From positions 202,303 to 266,302 of the forward strand of contig VSDK01000708.1 of assembly GCA_009767595.1 (NCBI GenBank): a stretch of 64,000 nucleotides of DNA, in the 5' to 3' direction. This document shows, in pieces, positions 8,539 to 20,500 of the stretch. Under the pieces are notes generated by a model that did not search any database, had not been told where the DNA came from, and saw only the letters and a list, made by a program, of their open reading frames with translations. Origin of the DNA: Symbiodinium kawagutii (Eukaryota; Sar; Dinophyceae; Suessiales; Symbiodiniaceae). The translations under genes were made by a program, and so were the position numbers. Position 1 is the stretch's first letter; each line of letters opens with the position of its first letter.

Positions 8539-11500
8539 GAGAGCTGGGTGGGGTGTGGGATGGGGTGAGGGATGGGGTGGGTTGATTTATTGCGGTTGAG
8601 GGAGTGGAAGGGATGGGATGGATGGGATGGGATGGGATGGGAGATGGGAGGAGAGGAGGGAGTAGCCGCTTGCATCCACTTGCTGTTTCTAGTAGATGAT
8701 GTAGATGGTTCATCCGGGTTGGGAGGGTGAGTTGAGGGAGAGGGAGGAGGTTGGAGAGGAGAGGTGGATGGGCAAGAGGTCCCTTCATCTTGCGGTTGAA
8801 GCAGATTAAAGAGTTGGAGAGATCCAAGTTGATGACATGGGGCTCTGCAGTTGAAGCAGCCTCGGAATGGAAGAAAGTGAGGCAGCAGCTACTTGCTGTA
8901 CTTGTTTGGTCGCCTGATTTTATCATAAGACGGTTGATCATCAGCCAATGGATAGATGATGTAGTATCATTAGTGGTTGATCATTAGCCGATGTCCTGCA
9001 TGGTTGGATCAACATGGCTTGCCCATCCCAAAATCGCAACTCAACAGCATCAAGTTCAAGTAAAGCATTAATCGGCCATTTCAGATAAGGATCAGTCATC
9101 CACGAGTTCACCCTTCGTTGTCATTTAGTAACAATTGTTTGCCTCTTAAGTCAACCACAACCTCAAGTCAACCCCAACTTACCGTACAGCACTTCACCAT
9201 AACCAACCAATTCAACATCACCAACCCCCTGCCACTTGCACCCCAACTTTCTCCAGGAAGGCTTGCTGAAGCCCATGTTGATCGTCGCCCCCACGGGTTT
9301 GTTGCACAACTGGCAGAGGGAAATCACCAAGTGGGCCAAGGGCACGCTGGAGGTGCGGTGCCGCAAGGTCGATCTGCTTGGATGGGCAGGTGGGCTTCCA
9401 CTGATAGCTCACTACAGGAATGAAACCTATAAGTTTGGTGCATTTTTAAAGGGGTTATCACCATTCGTAGTGGTGATTTAATCGGGGATAGTCATTGACA
9501 ATGGGGATATTCACCGACAATGGTTTAACAACTACTGGTGTCAAACATTGTTGACTTTCCCCTGCCGGTTGGTTGGTTGGTTGGTTCACTCATATATTTT
9601 CAGAGGGGTGATTCAACCAACCAGTCCAACCATAGAAAGTGATCCAAAAAGGTCGGTGAACTACGCAAGCCCTAGAACCATGGTGGATGTAACCAGTTCC
9701 GATCCTTGGGCTTGCCCAAGTAGGGAAANNNNNNNNNNNNNNNNNNNNNNNNNTGGGGCTGCCCAAAGTAGGGAAAGCTGCCGTTGAAATCTGGGAGTTG
9801 GAGTTTGTTGGTGAAATATTTCCTGTAGATTTTTCTGCTTGAGTAGTTGGTGATCGACAAAATCTGAGATCAACTAGGATAGTTGATACTCTGGTGGTGA
9901 TTTTACTAAGTTTTTCGAGTCGGTTGATCGAAAATTCTGGGGTTGGGGGAAAACTGGAGTGGATGAATGTGAAGTTCACTATGTGAAGCTCAAGTTGATG
10001 ATACTGAATCACGATGATGGTTGTGGTGTTCCTCATGGTTCATGATGGTTGATGCTAAAGAAAAGTAATCCAAGCTGATTTAGGCATTAACCATCATGAG
10101 CCATTACTTGCGATAGTCCTGCTCCTAATGGTTTTTGATGCTCCCAATGGTTGAAACAAATTGCCAGTTGTGTGTATTATCCAACGGGAATGGCCAATAT
10201 AACCAGTATCAGTAATCATGGATTGGCCATCTTTGGCCACTCCGAACCGTTAGTGCTAACCACGAACCATTCATGCATCATATTAGTTCACGTCTCAACT
10301 TCGCTCATTGAAGTTGAGACGTGAATGAATTGCGGTGGTCATTGGTGACGTCAATGACCAACGTACCATATGGGGGTTTCTCAAAATAGGGGTACCCCCA
10401 AATCATCCAATAGTAATCATTTAGCAATGATAAACCGACCATCTTTGGGGCTCCATATTTTGAGAAGCCTCCAGATGGTACGTTTCATTGGTCTCAACTT
10501 CAATGACCAAAGAATTCGCTGCGGCTGAACTTTTGTCCGCCAAGAATCAGCCATCACTAGGGTCCTACAGAACTGTTGGGACCTGACTCAGACGTGGCCA
10601 ACAGGTGAGGTCAGTTGATCCGCTTCATTGACCACCCGTGTCCCGGTTTTGGTCTAACCATCCCATCTTTGTTGCTGTTGTTGTTGTTGTTGTTGTTGAA
10701 TCTTGGGATATTTCCCTGTCATTGTTGCTGATTGATGGTTTATTTCAATCATTACTATTCATTCACCAATTAGCATCCAACCATCATGAACCATTGGTTT
10801 AGCAATGGTTCACTATCACTAGCAGTACTTGTTGGACAAACATGTTGAGAATCATGACTAGTTGAATAGCCACGCTGATTCACCGATTAAACCTGACCAT
10901 TTTTCACCACTAACCATGATGAATCACCATCACTCATTCCACCTAGCCTTTTACTTTCTTTTGCCTACTAGTCTTGGTATCACCGTCCATCATCCTCGAT
11001 AGTCGTCTAGGTATATACCATCATCCTCACTATCCCTTGTACCACCATCTTGTACCACCATCACTCATTCCATTTTACACCTATTTCCATGGTAAATCGC
11101 CCGCTGATGGATTTGCGTTTGTCACCCTCCCTGGATCTGCATCCTTAGTTGTTACATCCAGCATAGCTATGGGTCAACCCTAGTTTTTCCTGGTGGGTTG
11201 AGTTACATCCGATTTGTTCATTGGTTACCCTACTTGACCCCAATTGAACCTACACAACACAACTTATCAACCAAAGTAACCCTAGTTAACCTTAACCGCT
11301 ACTTAACCCAACTTTAACCCAACTTATCACAACCCTATAGTCAACCCTGCTTAACCCAACTCAACCCTTCTTATCAACCAAGCAACCCTCCTGAACCCTA
11401 CTTACCCCTTACATACCCCTACAGAGTGGTACCCCCTAGTTCTAAGTTGGTTTTGATTCGCCTCCTAAGTCTAGTTATATCTTCTATAACCAATAGTTTC

Positions 11501-14500
11501 CCAATCATGAACTAACCAAAGTTAGCGATCCCTGGGGGGTACCACCCTGTAGTTACCTCCTTACCCCTACGTTTCCCATGGCAGTTCCCCAAGCCGCGAC
11601 CCCACACCCTGCACCGCTCCAGGTCAGCACCTTCCACGGGAAGCGTCGGGCGCTGCCGGAGCCAAAGCGTCAGAAGCAGGGCGAGAACGGACCCCAGGTG
11701 GCCCCCGGTGCTGGGGGAAGGCTGGGGATGGGTGAACTTGGTGGCTTGCTGATGGGTTGATGTGGTGGGTATGGGTTGATGTGGGGAAGTGATGTGAAGT
11801 TCATGGGGAAGTTGATGGGTAACTTGGATGATCATCCCAGTTCCGAAGTGTTTAGTAGCTGTGGTTAGATCAGACATTTGCAAATGGTATAACCCACTTA
11901 GGGTAGTTGCCAACCCTGGATGTTGACCAGTTACTAAGTGGGATGATCATCCACGTGGTGGGTAATCTGATGAATTGGTGATGGGTTGATGGGCAAGTGA
12001 TGGTGAAGTTGATGAGCAAATCATGGGTAAAAACACGGGAAAATAGTAGTAAATGATTGTGAACTTGACGGGCAAATCATGGCCAAATCATGGTCAATGA
12101 TGGGGAAATGGATGACAAAATGTGTAAAACATGGGTGAAACATTAGTAAATCATGGGTAAATAGTGGCTAACGATGCTTCATGGTGGGCAACTCAATGGC
12201 AAAATCGTCAGAAGATTGCTGCTTGGAGAGGCATGGTTTATGATGAACTTGGTGCATAGTGGCTAGCGATGGTTTGTTGCTCACCATCATTAGCCATTTT
12301 TCGACCAGCATTCCACGTTGAATCATCATTCACTTCTTCGTTTCGCCCTGAAATTCACCATGATGGTGATGAATCGTGATGGCTCATGATTTCTAAGTCC
12401 TACAAACCAGGTGAACCAACCCCTGGCTCTCCAAGTAAAGCAAGCCACCACCGAAGCTTAGGTACCCAACCCACCACCTACCCACCTACCCCAGGCCCAA
12501 CCCGTCCCCACCAGGGCACCACCAGGGCACCACCCACCAGGGCGCCACCTGGGCACCGTCCCCCAGGTGCTCCTCACCTCCTACGGCGTGCTGCGCACGG
12601 ACGCGGAGCTGCTCAGCGACGAAGCAACCGCGCAGCGCTTCGGCGGCGTGGTCCTCGATGAAGCGCAGAGCATCAAAAACTGCGCCAGTCAGGTGACGCG
12701 GTACCGCCGTGCCCTGCCTGGGCTGGGTGGATGAAATCGCTACTGGCTTAGCGAAATCATGAGTTTTTCTATGGTTAATAATGGTAAGTAATAGGGGATA
12801 ATGGTGGAGAACCCAGCTACTACCGTAGCTTTATAGGAAAATAATGGGGGATAATAACCAACAAAAATTAGGGAAAACCCGTGCCGCCGGGGGGAAGTGG
12901 TTTCCTATGGCTAAGTTAATAGGATATAATGATTATAGATAATCTATAGTAATGGCTAAGTTAATCTATAGTGAATCAAGGATTCCTTTGGCTAAGCACT
13001 ATAGGCAGCGGAACCAGTAATGAAAGGTTATAATGGTATAATGATAAGCGCTACAAGCAGCATAGGCAGTAATAGCGATAGGTTAGCCTCTGACAGTGAT
13101 ATCATTAGGGGTACCGCTAATGGCTAAGTAATAGGATTTACTGGTATAGTTAATCATTATACCATTATAGATATAGGTTATCATACCATTATATTGTTGC
13201 TAGTCACATTTTTGGCAGTCAGAATGATAGAATAGTATGATGATAGGGGAAGCGCTAATGATAGGATAGCCTATAGCAGTGATAACCGCTGGCAGTGATA
13301 ACCACTATAGCCATGATGCTTGAGAGGGGGGAGGTTGAAGCAGTTGGTGTCAATAGATGGTTTATAGTGATTGAGAGGGGGAGTTGAAGCACTTAAAACA
13401 AGATTGTTAGTACAATGAAGCACCTTCACCACCATTGCTGTAGCTACAATGAACATGATAGAAGCGATAGACACCATATATGCACCATTGCAACATATTG
13501 CAACCTTTTTATTCACCACCAAGTGTTCGCCCGCATGAAGTTCAAACGGTTGCAATGACTACTGGTTCATTAGCTTGAGGGGGTGGAGGTAAAATCAACT
13601 CCCCGCATGTTGGATCAAACATCAGCAGTTGACCATCAATTCACCAACTTCTCAAAAGGCAATTTGCCAACCATTCCCCATCAACTCAACAACCAAACCA
13701 TCAATTCACCACCCTTCACCATCGACTCAGCTCCAACTCTGAAGTATCAACAATAGTCAACCACCCATCTTACCACCTTACAACCTCACCAACCTACTGA
13801 CCCAAGCTATACTAACCCACCTTCCCAACCCCTGACCCAACCCCCAAGCTTCACCCCCCTCCTGACCCAACCCCCAGCCCCACCCCACCTGACCCACCCA
13901 CCCAACCGGGCGGTGCACCAGGTGGCCTCCAAGGTCAGCGTCCGCGTGGCGCTGAGTGGAACGCCCGTGGAGAACTCGCTGTCGGAGCTCTTCAGCATCT
14001 TCGACGTGCTGCTGCCAGGTGCGGTCGGGGCCGGGGCGTGGCGGGGGGGGCCAGGGGGCGCTGCCCGGCAGGGTGCCAGGTGGGTCCAAGGGTGGTGAAG
14101 GGTGGGCAAGTGGTGGTAAGGGGTGGAGCTGGTGGGTGGGGAAGGGTGGTGGATGGGTTGGTAGGTTGGATTTGGTTAGGTGGATGGTTTCGGTGGGGTC
14201 AGATGGTTGGTGGGTGGGTTGGTTAGACTGATAGATGGAGAATGGATTGATCATGGCTCAAGTGAAGCTGGTATTCAGTAATTCAGGAACGATGGAGCAG
14301 TAATGGCTAAGAATGGATCAAAGGAATAGATCATATGAGGGGTAATGGCTAAATGGGTAACAATGATATTAGTGGATTATTGGAGGGAAATGGCTTAAAC
14401 CATGGATTGGAAAGCGGTAGGAGGACGGCGTAATCCTGCTGGTAATCATGAATGTATCAATGGATGGAACATAGATCAATGATGGATTGTTGTAGGGGAT

Positions 14501-17500
14501 AGTCGGGATAGTATCCATGAGGATGATGAATCATGCTTAACCATCCATTAACGGACAAGGCTCAAGGATGATAAATTAAGCTGTATGATGTCTTGATAAA
14601 CCATGGGTTGACAATAGCTAATTCTGGATCAAGGATGGCCACTGGTTGAGGAAAACAAGGGCTGCTGGAAGAGGATAACTAAAGTGGCTGGTAACAAATC
14701 ATGTCTAAGAATGGATAAGAATGGATTATTGTAGGGAACAATGACCAGGATGAATAAGGTGGCTGATTGTCGTGTTCATAGCGACTAGTGGTAAGCAGGA
14801 TCGTTCATGATTAAGAATGGCCAAGGATGGCTCAAAGGTGTAAGTAAATGGTTCATGGCATGGTTGCAGGATGAGTAAGCATGGCTAATGATTCAAGACA
14901 AAGTGATTGCTAATGCGAAACTAGTAAGTTGATTCAACTGGCCAATGCCACATTTCTTTAGCCATAATTTTCACTACCATGCAAAAAGTCTTATGGTAAG
15001 AAATCATGGTTAACAAATGGCTACAGGATCAGCTATGAAGTCCTGCTGCTGGTTCAGAACGGCTTAATAGTGATGCTGGTAGAGGATGCTGTGAATCAGC
15101 CTGGGTGAATTTTTGCTATGGTTAGCCAGGATTTAATCACTGCATAAAGGATGGGCACGTAAATTATGATTCACTGCGATGGTGATGATAAACTGAGTAA
15201 CCACTCGTGGTAGATAAGGGATGTTTTGTACTGTAATGCTTAGTAATGCGCAATGATGAGCAGACAGCCATAATGAGGAAATGATACAACAATTAAGAGG
15301 TGTTGGGCATACCAACAAAAACTGTTGGTCAATACTGGTCAACGGTTGGTAATAGGCAAAAATGACCAGGATGATGGTCAAGGATAGCCAATGGATGTTT
15401 AAGTACTAGTTGTAGTAACTAAATGTAACTAACGTATCATCCATTCCACAGCTTACAGCTTATTGTTCAGTTGTTACCCCAGCTCAAATGCCAGCTTGTG
15501 GTTCAGTTGTAAGCTGGGGTAAGCCTAGTGAAATGGATAATGCGTGGTGAACTGTTGAATGTACTGCTGTTAAGTGGATGGTGAATGGTTGATGGTTGAT
15601 GATCGTAATATCTTTTTAATGGTCGCAATGGACGATTAATGGTGAATTGTGAATGGTAGTGGCCATCAGCTAGTGGTCGTTGCAGTTGATCAACCATGGG
15701 TATTATACTTTATGGTCAACTGATGGTGAATTGTTGGTTCGTGAAATGGATGGTTGAGTCGTGAATGATGACCCAATCTTGTTTGTACTCCTGCAGGTTT
15801 GGTCGTACTTATGGGAATACCTTGTTCAACAAGCAAAAACAGGTGACTGCTTGTTGGACAAACCATCCACTGACCACCATTAACCACCATTATCAACCAT
15901 TAACCACCATTGAACTACGAAACGAAACCAGGTTTTTTGAATTAATCGGTGTACCACTGCATTATTTTTCACCAGCATCAGTAGTATTTCACCTGTTAGT
16001 ACTCCTGCAGCTTTGGTCATCATTATTCACCAGCATCAGTTTTCACCTCACTAAACCTTTTAGTTGAACAAACTCTTAACCACCATTAGTGGTTGTTAGT
16101 GGTTAATCACAATTCACCTACTTTGACCCATCAGTTGTGGTGAAAACCATTATTGGTTTGGCATCATGATGTTTCACCATGATTCATTTTTCACCTTGCC
16201 CCACCACCATGGTGGTTAGTGGTTAATCACAATTCACCTACTTTGACCCATCAGTTGTGGTGAAAACCATTATTGGTTTGGCATCATGATGTTTCACCAT
16301 GATTCATTTTTCACCTTGCCCCACCACCATGGTGGTTAGTGTTTAATCACAATTCACCTTGCCCCCTGCTTGGCTCAGGCTACTTGTCCTCATCGCAGCA
16401 AGACTTTGATCGCACCTTTGGCAACCCCTTGAAGCTCGCTGCCCGCAAAAACGACGACGCGCACGACGATGTCGTCGAGAAGAAGAAGGAGCTGCTGAAT
16501 CGGATGAAGGACGGGATGGGCCAAGGGATGGAAGGTGGTTGGGACGGGTTGGTGTGGTGGTGAACCCTGGACCCTGGGCACTCAGAAGGGAAGCATCAGC
16601 CAATTCAGTAATGATTGACCAGCTTGTAAGTATCATTGCACAACTATGAATCGACTCTTTGTCATCATCAATCATCAAGGAGAAGTGGCTTATGATCATG
16701 ATGAACCGGCAGGAAGCATCAGCAATCATCACCTCAAGCATTTCAGCAACGGCAAGATCATCATGGCTTGAAGCTTTCACAATTGAACCAGTGCAGAGGT
16801 GCTGAACTTCATCAACTTTGAGGCTCAATTCCTTCCTGCTTGGTCACCAATCAGGGTAATTCAACCACCTACCAGTATAACCCATAGCAATTGAACCCAA
16901 AGATGAACTAATCCCAGCTCACCAACCAACTAACCAACCAGCTTCAGCCCACGAAACCTCGAGCTGACCCGTCTCCCTTGGTGGACCGGTCACGCGGTCA
17001 GCACCTCGGTGTTCAACCTCCGCGCAGCGCAGGAGCCATTCCTCCTGCGACGGTTGAAGAGCGACCCCAAAATCGCGGCGGATCTGCCGGACAAAGTGGA
17101 GCAGCACCACGAGTGCGAAATGTCCGCCCAGCAGAGGAGGGGCCAACCGTGGCGGTGTTAGCTGTGGCCCAACAATGGCAGCGTGGTGGCGGCTAAGGGT
17201 TGGCTTGGGTAAGGGCTTAGGTAGGGCGTGAAGGGCTCAGAGGTTGAGGGCTGAGTCCCATGGAACTGCGTGGCTTTGTTGATGGTCATGACTATGAATT
17301 TGGCCTTCAGCGGTGTTCGGATCACTTTTTATCCTTTGAGCCGATGCTTTTCTTGACCGTGATCAGCAATGTTTAACCGTTCTGAAACATATTTGTTCAC
17401 TTAATCCAGACGGTCAAATTGATCATGGTAATCATATTGGTTGATTATGTTAATCCAATTTTGGCTTATTAATTCTCAAACATTCTGAAACATGAAACAA

Positions 17501-20500
17501 ATCTTTGAAATGCGTTCACCGGAGCCACTGGCAGCCATGCTGGGCCAGCGGTAAGCCGTACCGGAGCGGCTACGACAACTGTTGGATTGAGAAGGGTCAG
17601 ACACCGTGATGATGGCTCCAAAGATTCTCAAGGAAGGTGAGGAATGACGACCATTGATACTTCAGCAGTCTGAACAAAAACAAAACAATTTGACAAAAAT
17701 ACTGATATTCGCCCGATGGATTTGGGGAAGCCATATTTTTTGAAAAAGACTCAGGAACGAGTAACTCAGTATGACTCAGTAATAACATGGACTCGCAGGA
17801 TTTTACACCAGGACCCAACCTTCAGGACACGCAACTTTCAAAAACCGTTTGGCGGCACTCTCAGGGTGCTGTTTTTTTGATGTTGTTTTTTTGATGATTG
17901 GGACATTTTTCCCAAAACAAAAAAATTCACCCGACAAAAAATACATATACCCTTGGTATCAAACATCAACCAGCTTACCATCCAACCTTCAACAACGAAT
18001 CTGGTCCTAACCTCAATCAGCTGTTGTAAGGGTTGAACAACGAATACCAGCTGGTCCTGCAGAGTGGCAACCCTCAGGGATCGCTATCTTAAGTTGGTTC
18101 ACTACTGGTAGGGCAACTACCAATTGTAGAATATGTAAGCATACTTAGGAGGCGAATCTAAACCAACTTATGACTTTTGGGTGTACCACCCTGTATTGGT
18201 CATGTCAACCATCAATCACTTCTTCATATATACTTCATATATCTTCGGGTGCCTACCATGTTGTCACAGAAGTTGACACGGAGGCCTTTGACTGGCTTTT
18301 GAAAGCAGCTGAAGCCAGCTCGGCCATTTACAGTTGGGCCACGGTGCAGGCAGATTTTCAGCATCGCTAGTTGGTCTGGTTCGTTAATTGATTGCACTAG
18401 GCCGCAAGGGAATGAACCCTTTTTTGCCGCAAATGAGAAATGAGAAATCTATCACTATTAATTACCCTAGTTATTTACCAACTTAGCAATCTTGGGGGTC
18501 CACCTTGTTAACTTAGTTGGTTTGCAACTAGTTTTAAGTAGGGTAGCTACTACTTATGGAAGATATAACTTGATATAACCATATTTCAATGGCTTATCCA
18601 CCAGCTTATAACCAGGGGGCTCCCACCACCAGCTTCCCAAGCAGCCGCAGGAAGCTCTACCAACAGGTTCTGGACGAGCAGTTCCGCGTGGGAATCCATG
18701 GCCACCAATTCGAGTCTTTGAGTTTGCTTCACGCCATGCGCGAGGTCTGCAATCATCCTTGGAGCCTCAGGGAAACCCGGAGACCCCGGGGCTGCCATAG
18801 AAGTGACCATGACCCCAAGGATGTGCAGAGCAGTGGGAAATGCCAGAAACTGCATGAGTTGTTGGATGTGATCTTGGCCAATGGTGACTTGGATGCATCC
18901 GCAAACTTGGTCAGATATTTTTTATTTCAATTCGTAGATTGTGAGTTTTTTTGTGACGCGATGGGTGAACACTATACTCAACTTTTAGCCAGGAACAAGG
19001 TGTAGCAACAAGTTTTGGTATCTATAGTTGCTGTTAAAAGTACTATAGTGGTGTCCCATCACTTAATGCCACTATTCACCCATCACTTCAACGCGTTGAC
19101 GCGATGGGGTGAACGCCCGGCGGGGCCCCGCTCGCCGAGGCGAGAAAGTGCTGGTGTTCTGCCAGAGTTTGTCGGCGATCGAAGTCTTATCGCAGCAGAT
19201 TCAGCAGCGAAAAGATCACCCGGGAGTCGAACAAATGACTGGAAACGATGACCCAAAGCAACGGAAGGTGCTTTGGAAGGTATGGGGGATCAGGGGGATG
19301 TATGGGGTGGGGATGGGAAGGTATGGTTGGGTGGTGCAGCTTCAGTTTTGCAGAATGTTGGCTATCCATGGGGTGCGTGTTCGAATTTTATGACTGGGAT
19401 GCCATCATGAAGAATGGTTGAACATCAATGAACTGCCTTTTGCCCATCATTATCAAACTCTATTAGTCAGTGACTCACCATTTATTCAACATGACTGCCC
19501 GTGATATTGACCATTGATTACAGGCGAGTAAGCATCATTTGCCATCATCAACCATCAGGAACCACGAAACATGAACCATGCATCAACTAGCACTCAAGCG
19601 TAAGTTAACCATAAGCTCACCATGAAACCATGCATCATATAACAAATCAATCATGAAAGGCCATCACCAGTCATCATAAGCAACAATTTAGTGAACTATC
19701 ATATCAAGGTAACTGTCGTTTGATGGTTCAACTTGGTTCAACCATCAGTTGACCATCATTAACTACCACTTGCTTGCCACTGATAATAAACCACCATTTC
19801 ACCACAAACCATAAATCTTACCTATAAACCATATTACTCATAATATGAAGCCATCAATCATTAATGACCCATCCGTTCACTAATCAACCACGACTTCATC
19901 CCATCTAATTATCCATTGCTTGGGCTCACTAACCACCACCCCATCATCCAACCAGTCCTTCTAGGACCCAACCACCACCCCCCCCAGCCATCCGTTGGGG
20001 CAAACTGCCGTGCAAACAGTGAAGTGCAGTGCTTTTCATACCAAATCAATACAGGTTACCCATCAGGGTGTTTCTCAAAATAGGGGACCCCCCAAATCAT
20101 CCTTAATGAATCATTTATTAGTACTAAGCCAACCATTTTGGGGTCTGACCCAATCAATTACCCATTGGTTTGATCCAATCAATTACCCATTGGTTTGGTA
20201 AGATCTGCTCCAGCTAAGGTAAGATCCAATCACCCAACTTCAGCACCCAACTACCTGTAGCTAAGGTAAGATCCAATCACCCAACTTCAGCTGGAGCATA
20301 CCAAACAGCTACACCCAGAGGCAGAAGCTGCTCTCAAGGCCCCTCCCATCACCAAGCAATCCTGGTCGAGGCCGAGGGCCCGTGCTCCCAGGCCGCCGAG
20401 AAGCGTTTCCAAAAGAATCCAGCGCAAAAGGTGCTGTTGCTCTCACAGGCCCGGTCGGCTGGCCAGCGAATCTTGGGGCCGTCAAGGGGGGGCCGTCAAG

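Larger units (their letters stand above)
9368..11622 (+). other. Intron 2 (contains assembly gap)
   Basis: A 2.25-kb intron. It starts TGG-rich (GGTTGGTTGGTTGGTTGG near 9570) and ends AACC-rich (11200-11420). It carries the N gap 9729-9753, the 16-bp-stem hairpin 10287-10325, a family B element at 10361-10482 and a family C element at 11421-11554 just before the exon. No coding sequence is seen. Confidence 0.7.
17137..18650 (+). other. Intron 7
   Basis: Starts GAGGGGCCAACCGTGGCGG. Contains family C elements at 18058-18194 and 18487-18632. The second ends about 20 nt from the exon 8 acceptor, so the acceptor region is almost part of the element. Confidence 0.65.

Noticed and set aside
8427-8941. 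Minus-strand proline/histidine-rich frames over helicase exon 1 and intron 1
   Set aside because: They read the complement of the GGGAT/GGATGG array and of exon 1; the plus strand has clear helicase motifs.
11260-11410. Telomere-like AACCCTA words
   Set aside because: Irregular mixture of AACCCT, AACCCAAC and TTAACC without a regular heptamer; part of the general CCA-rich intron end.
13778-14254. 158-codon minus-strand frame over helicase exon 5
   Set aside because: Composed of Pro/His/Leu from C-rich and G-rich intron ends and antisense to motif III.
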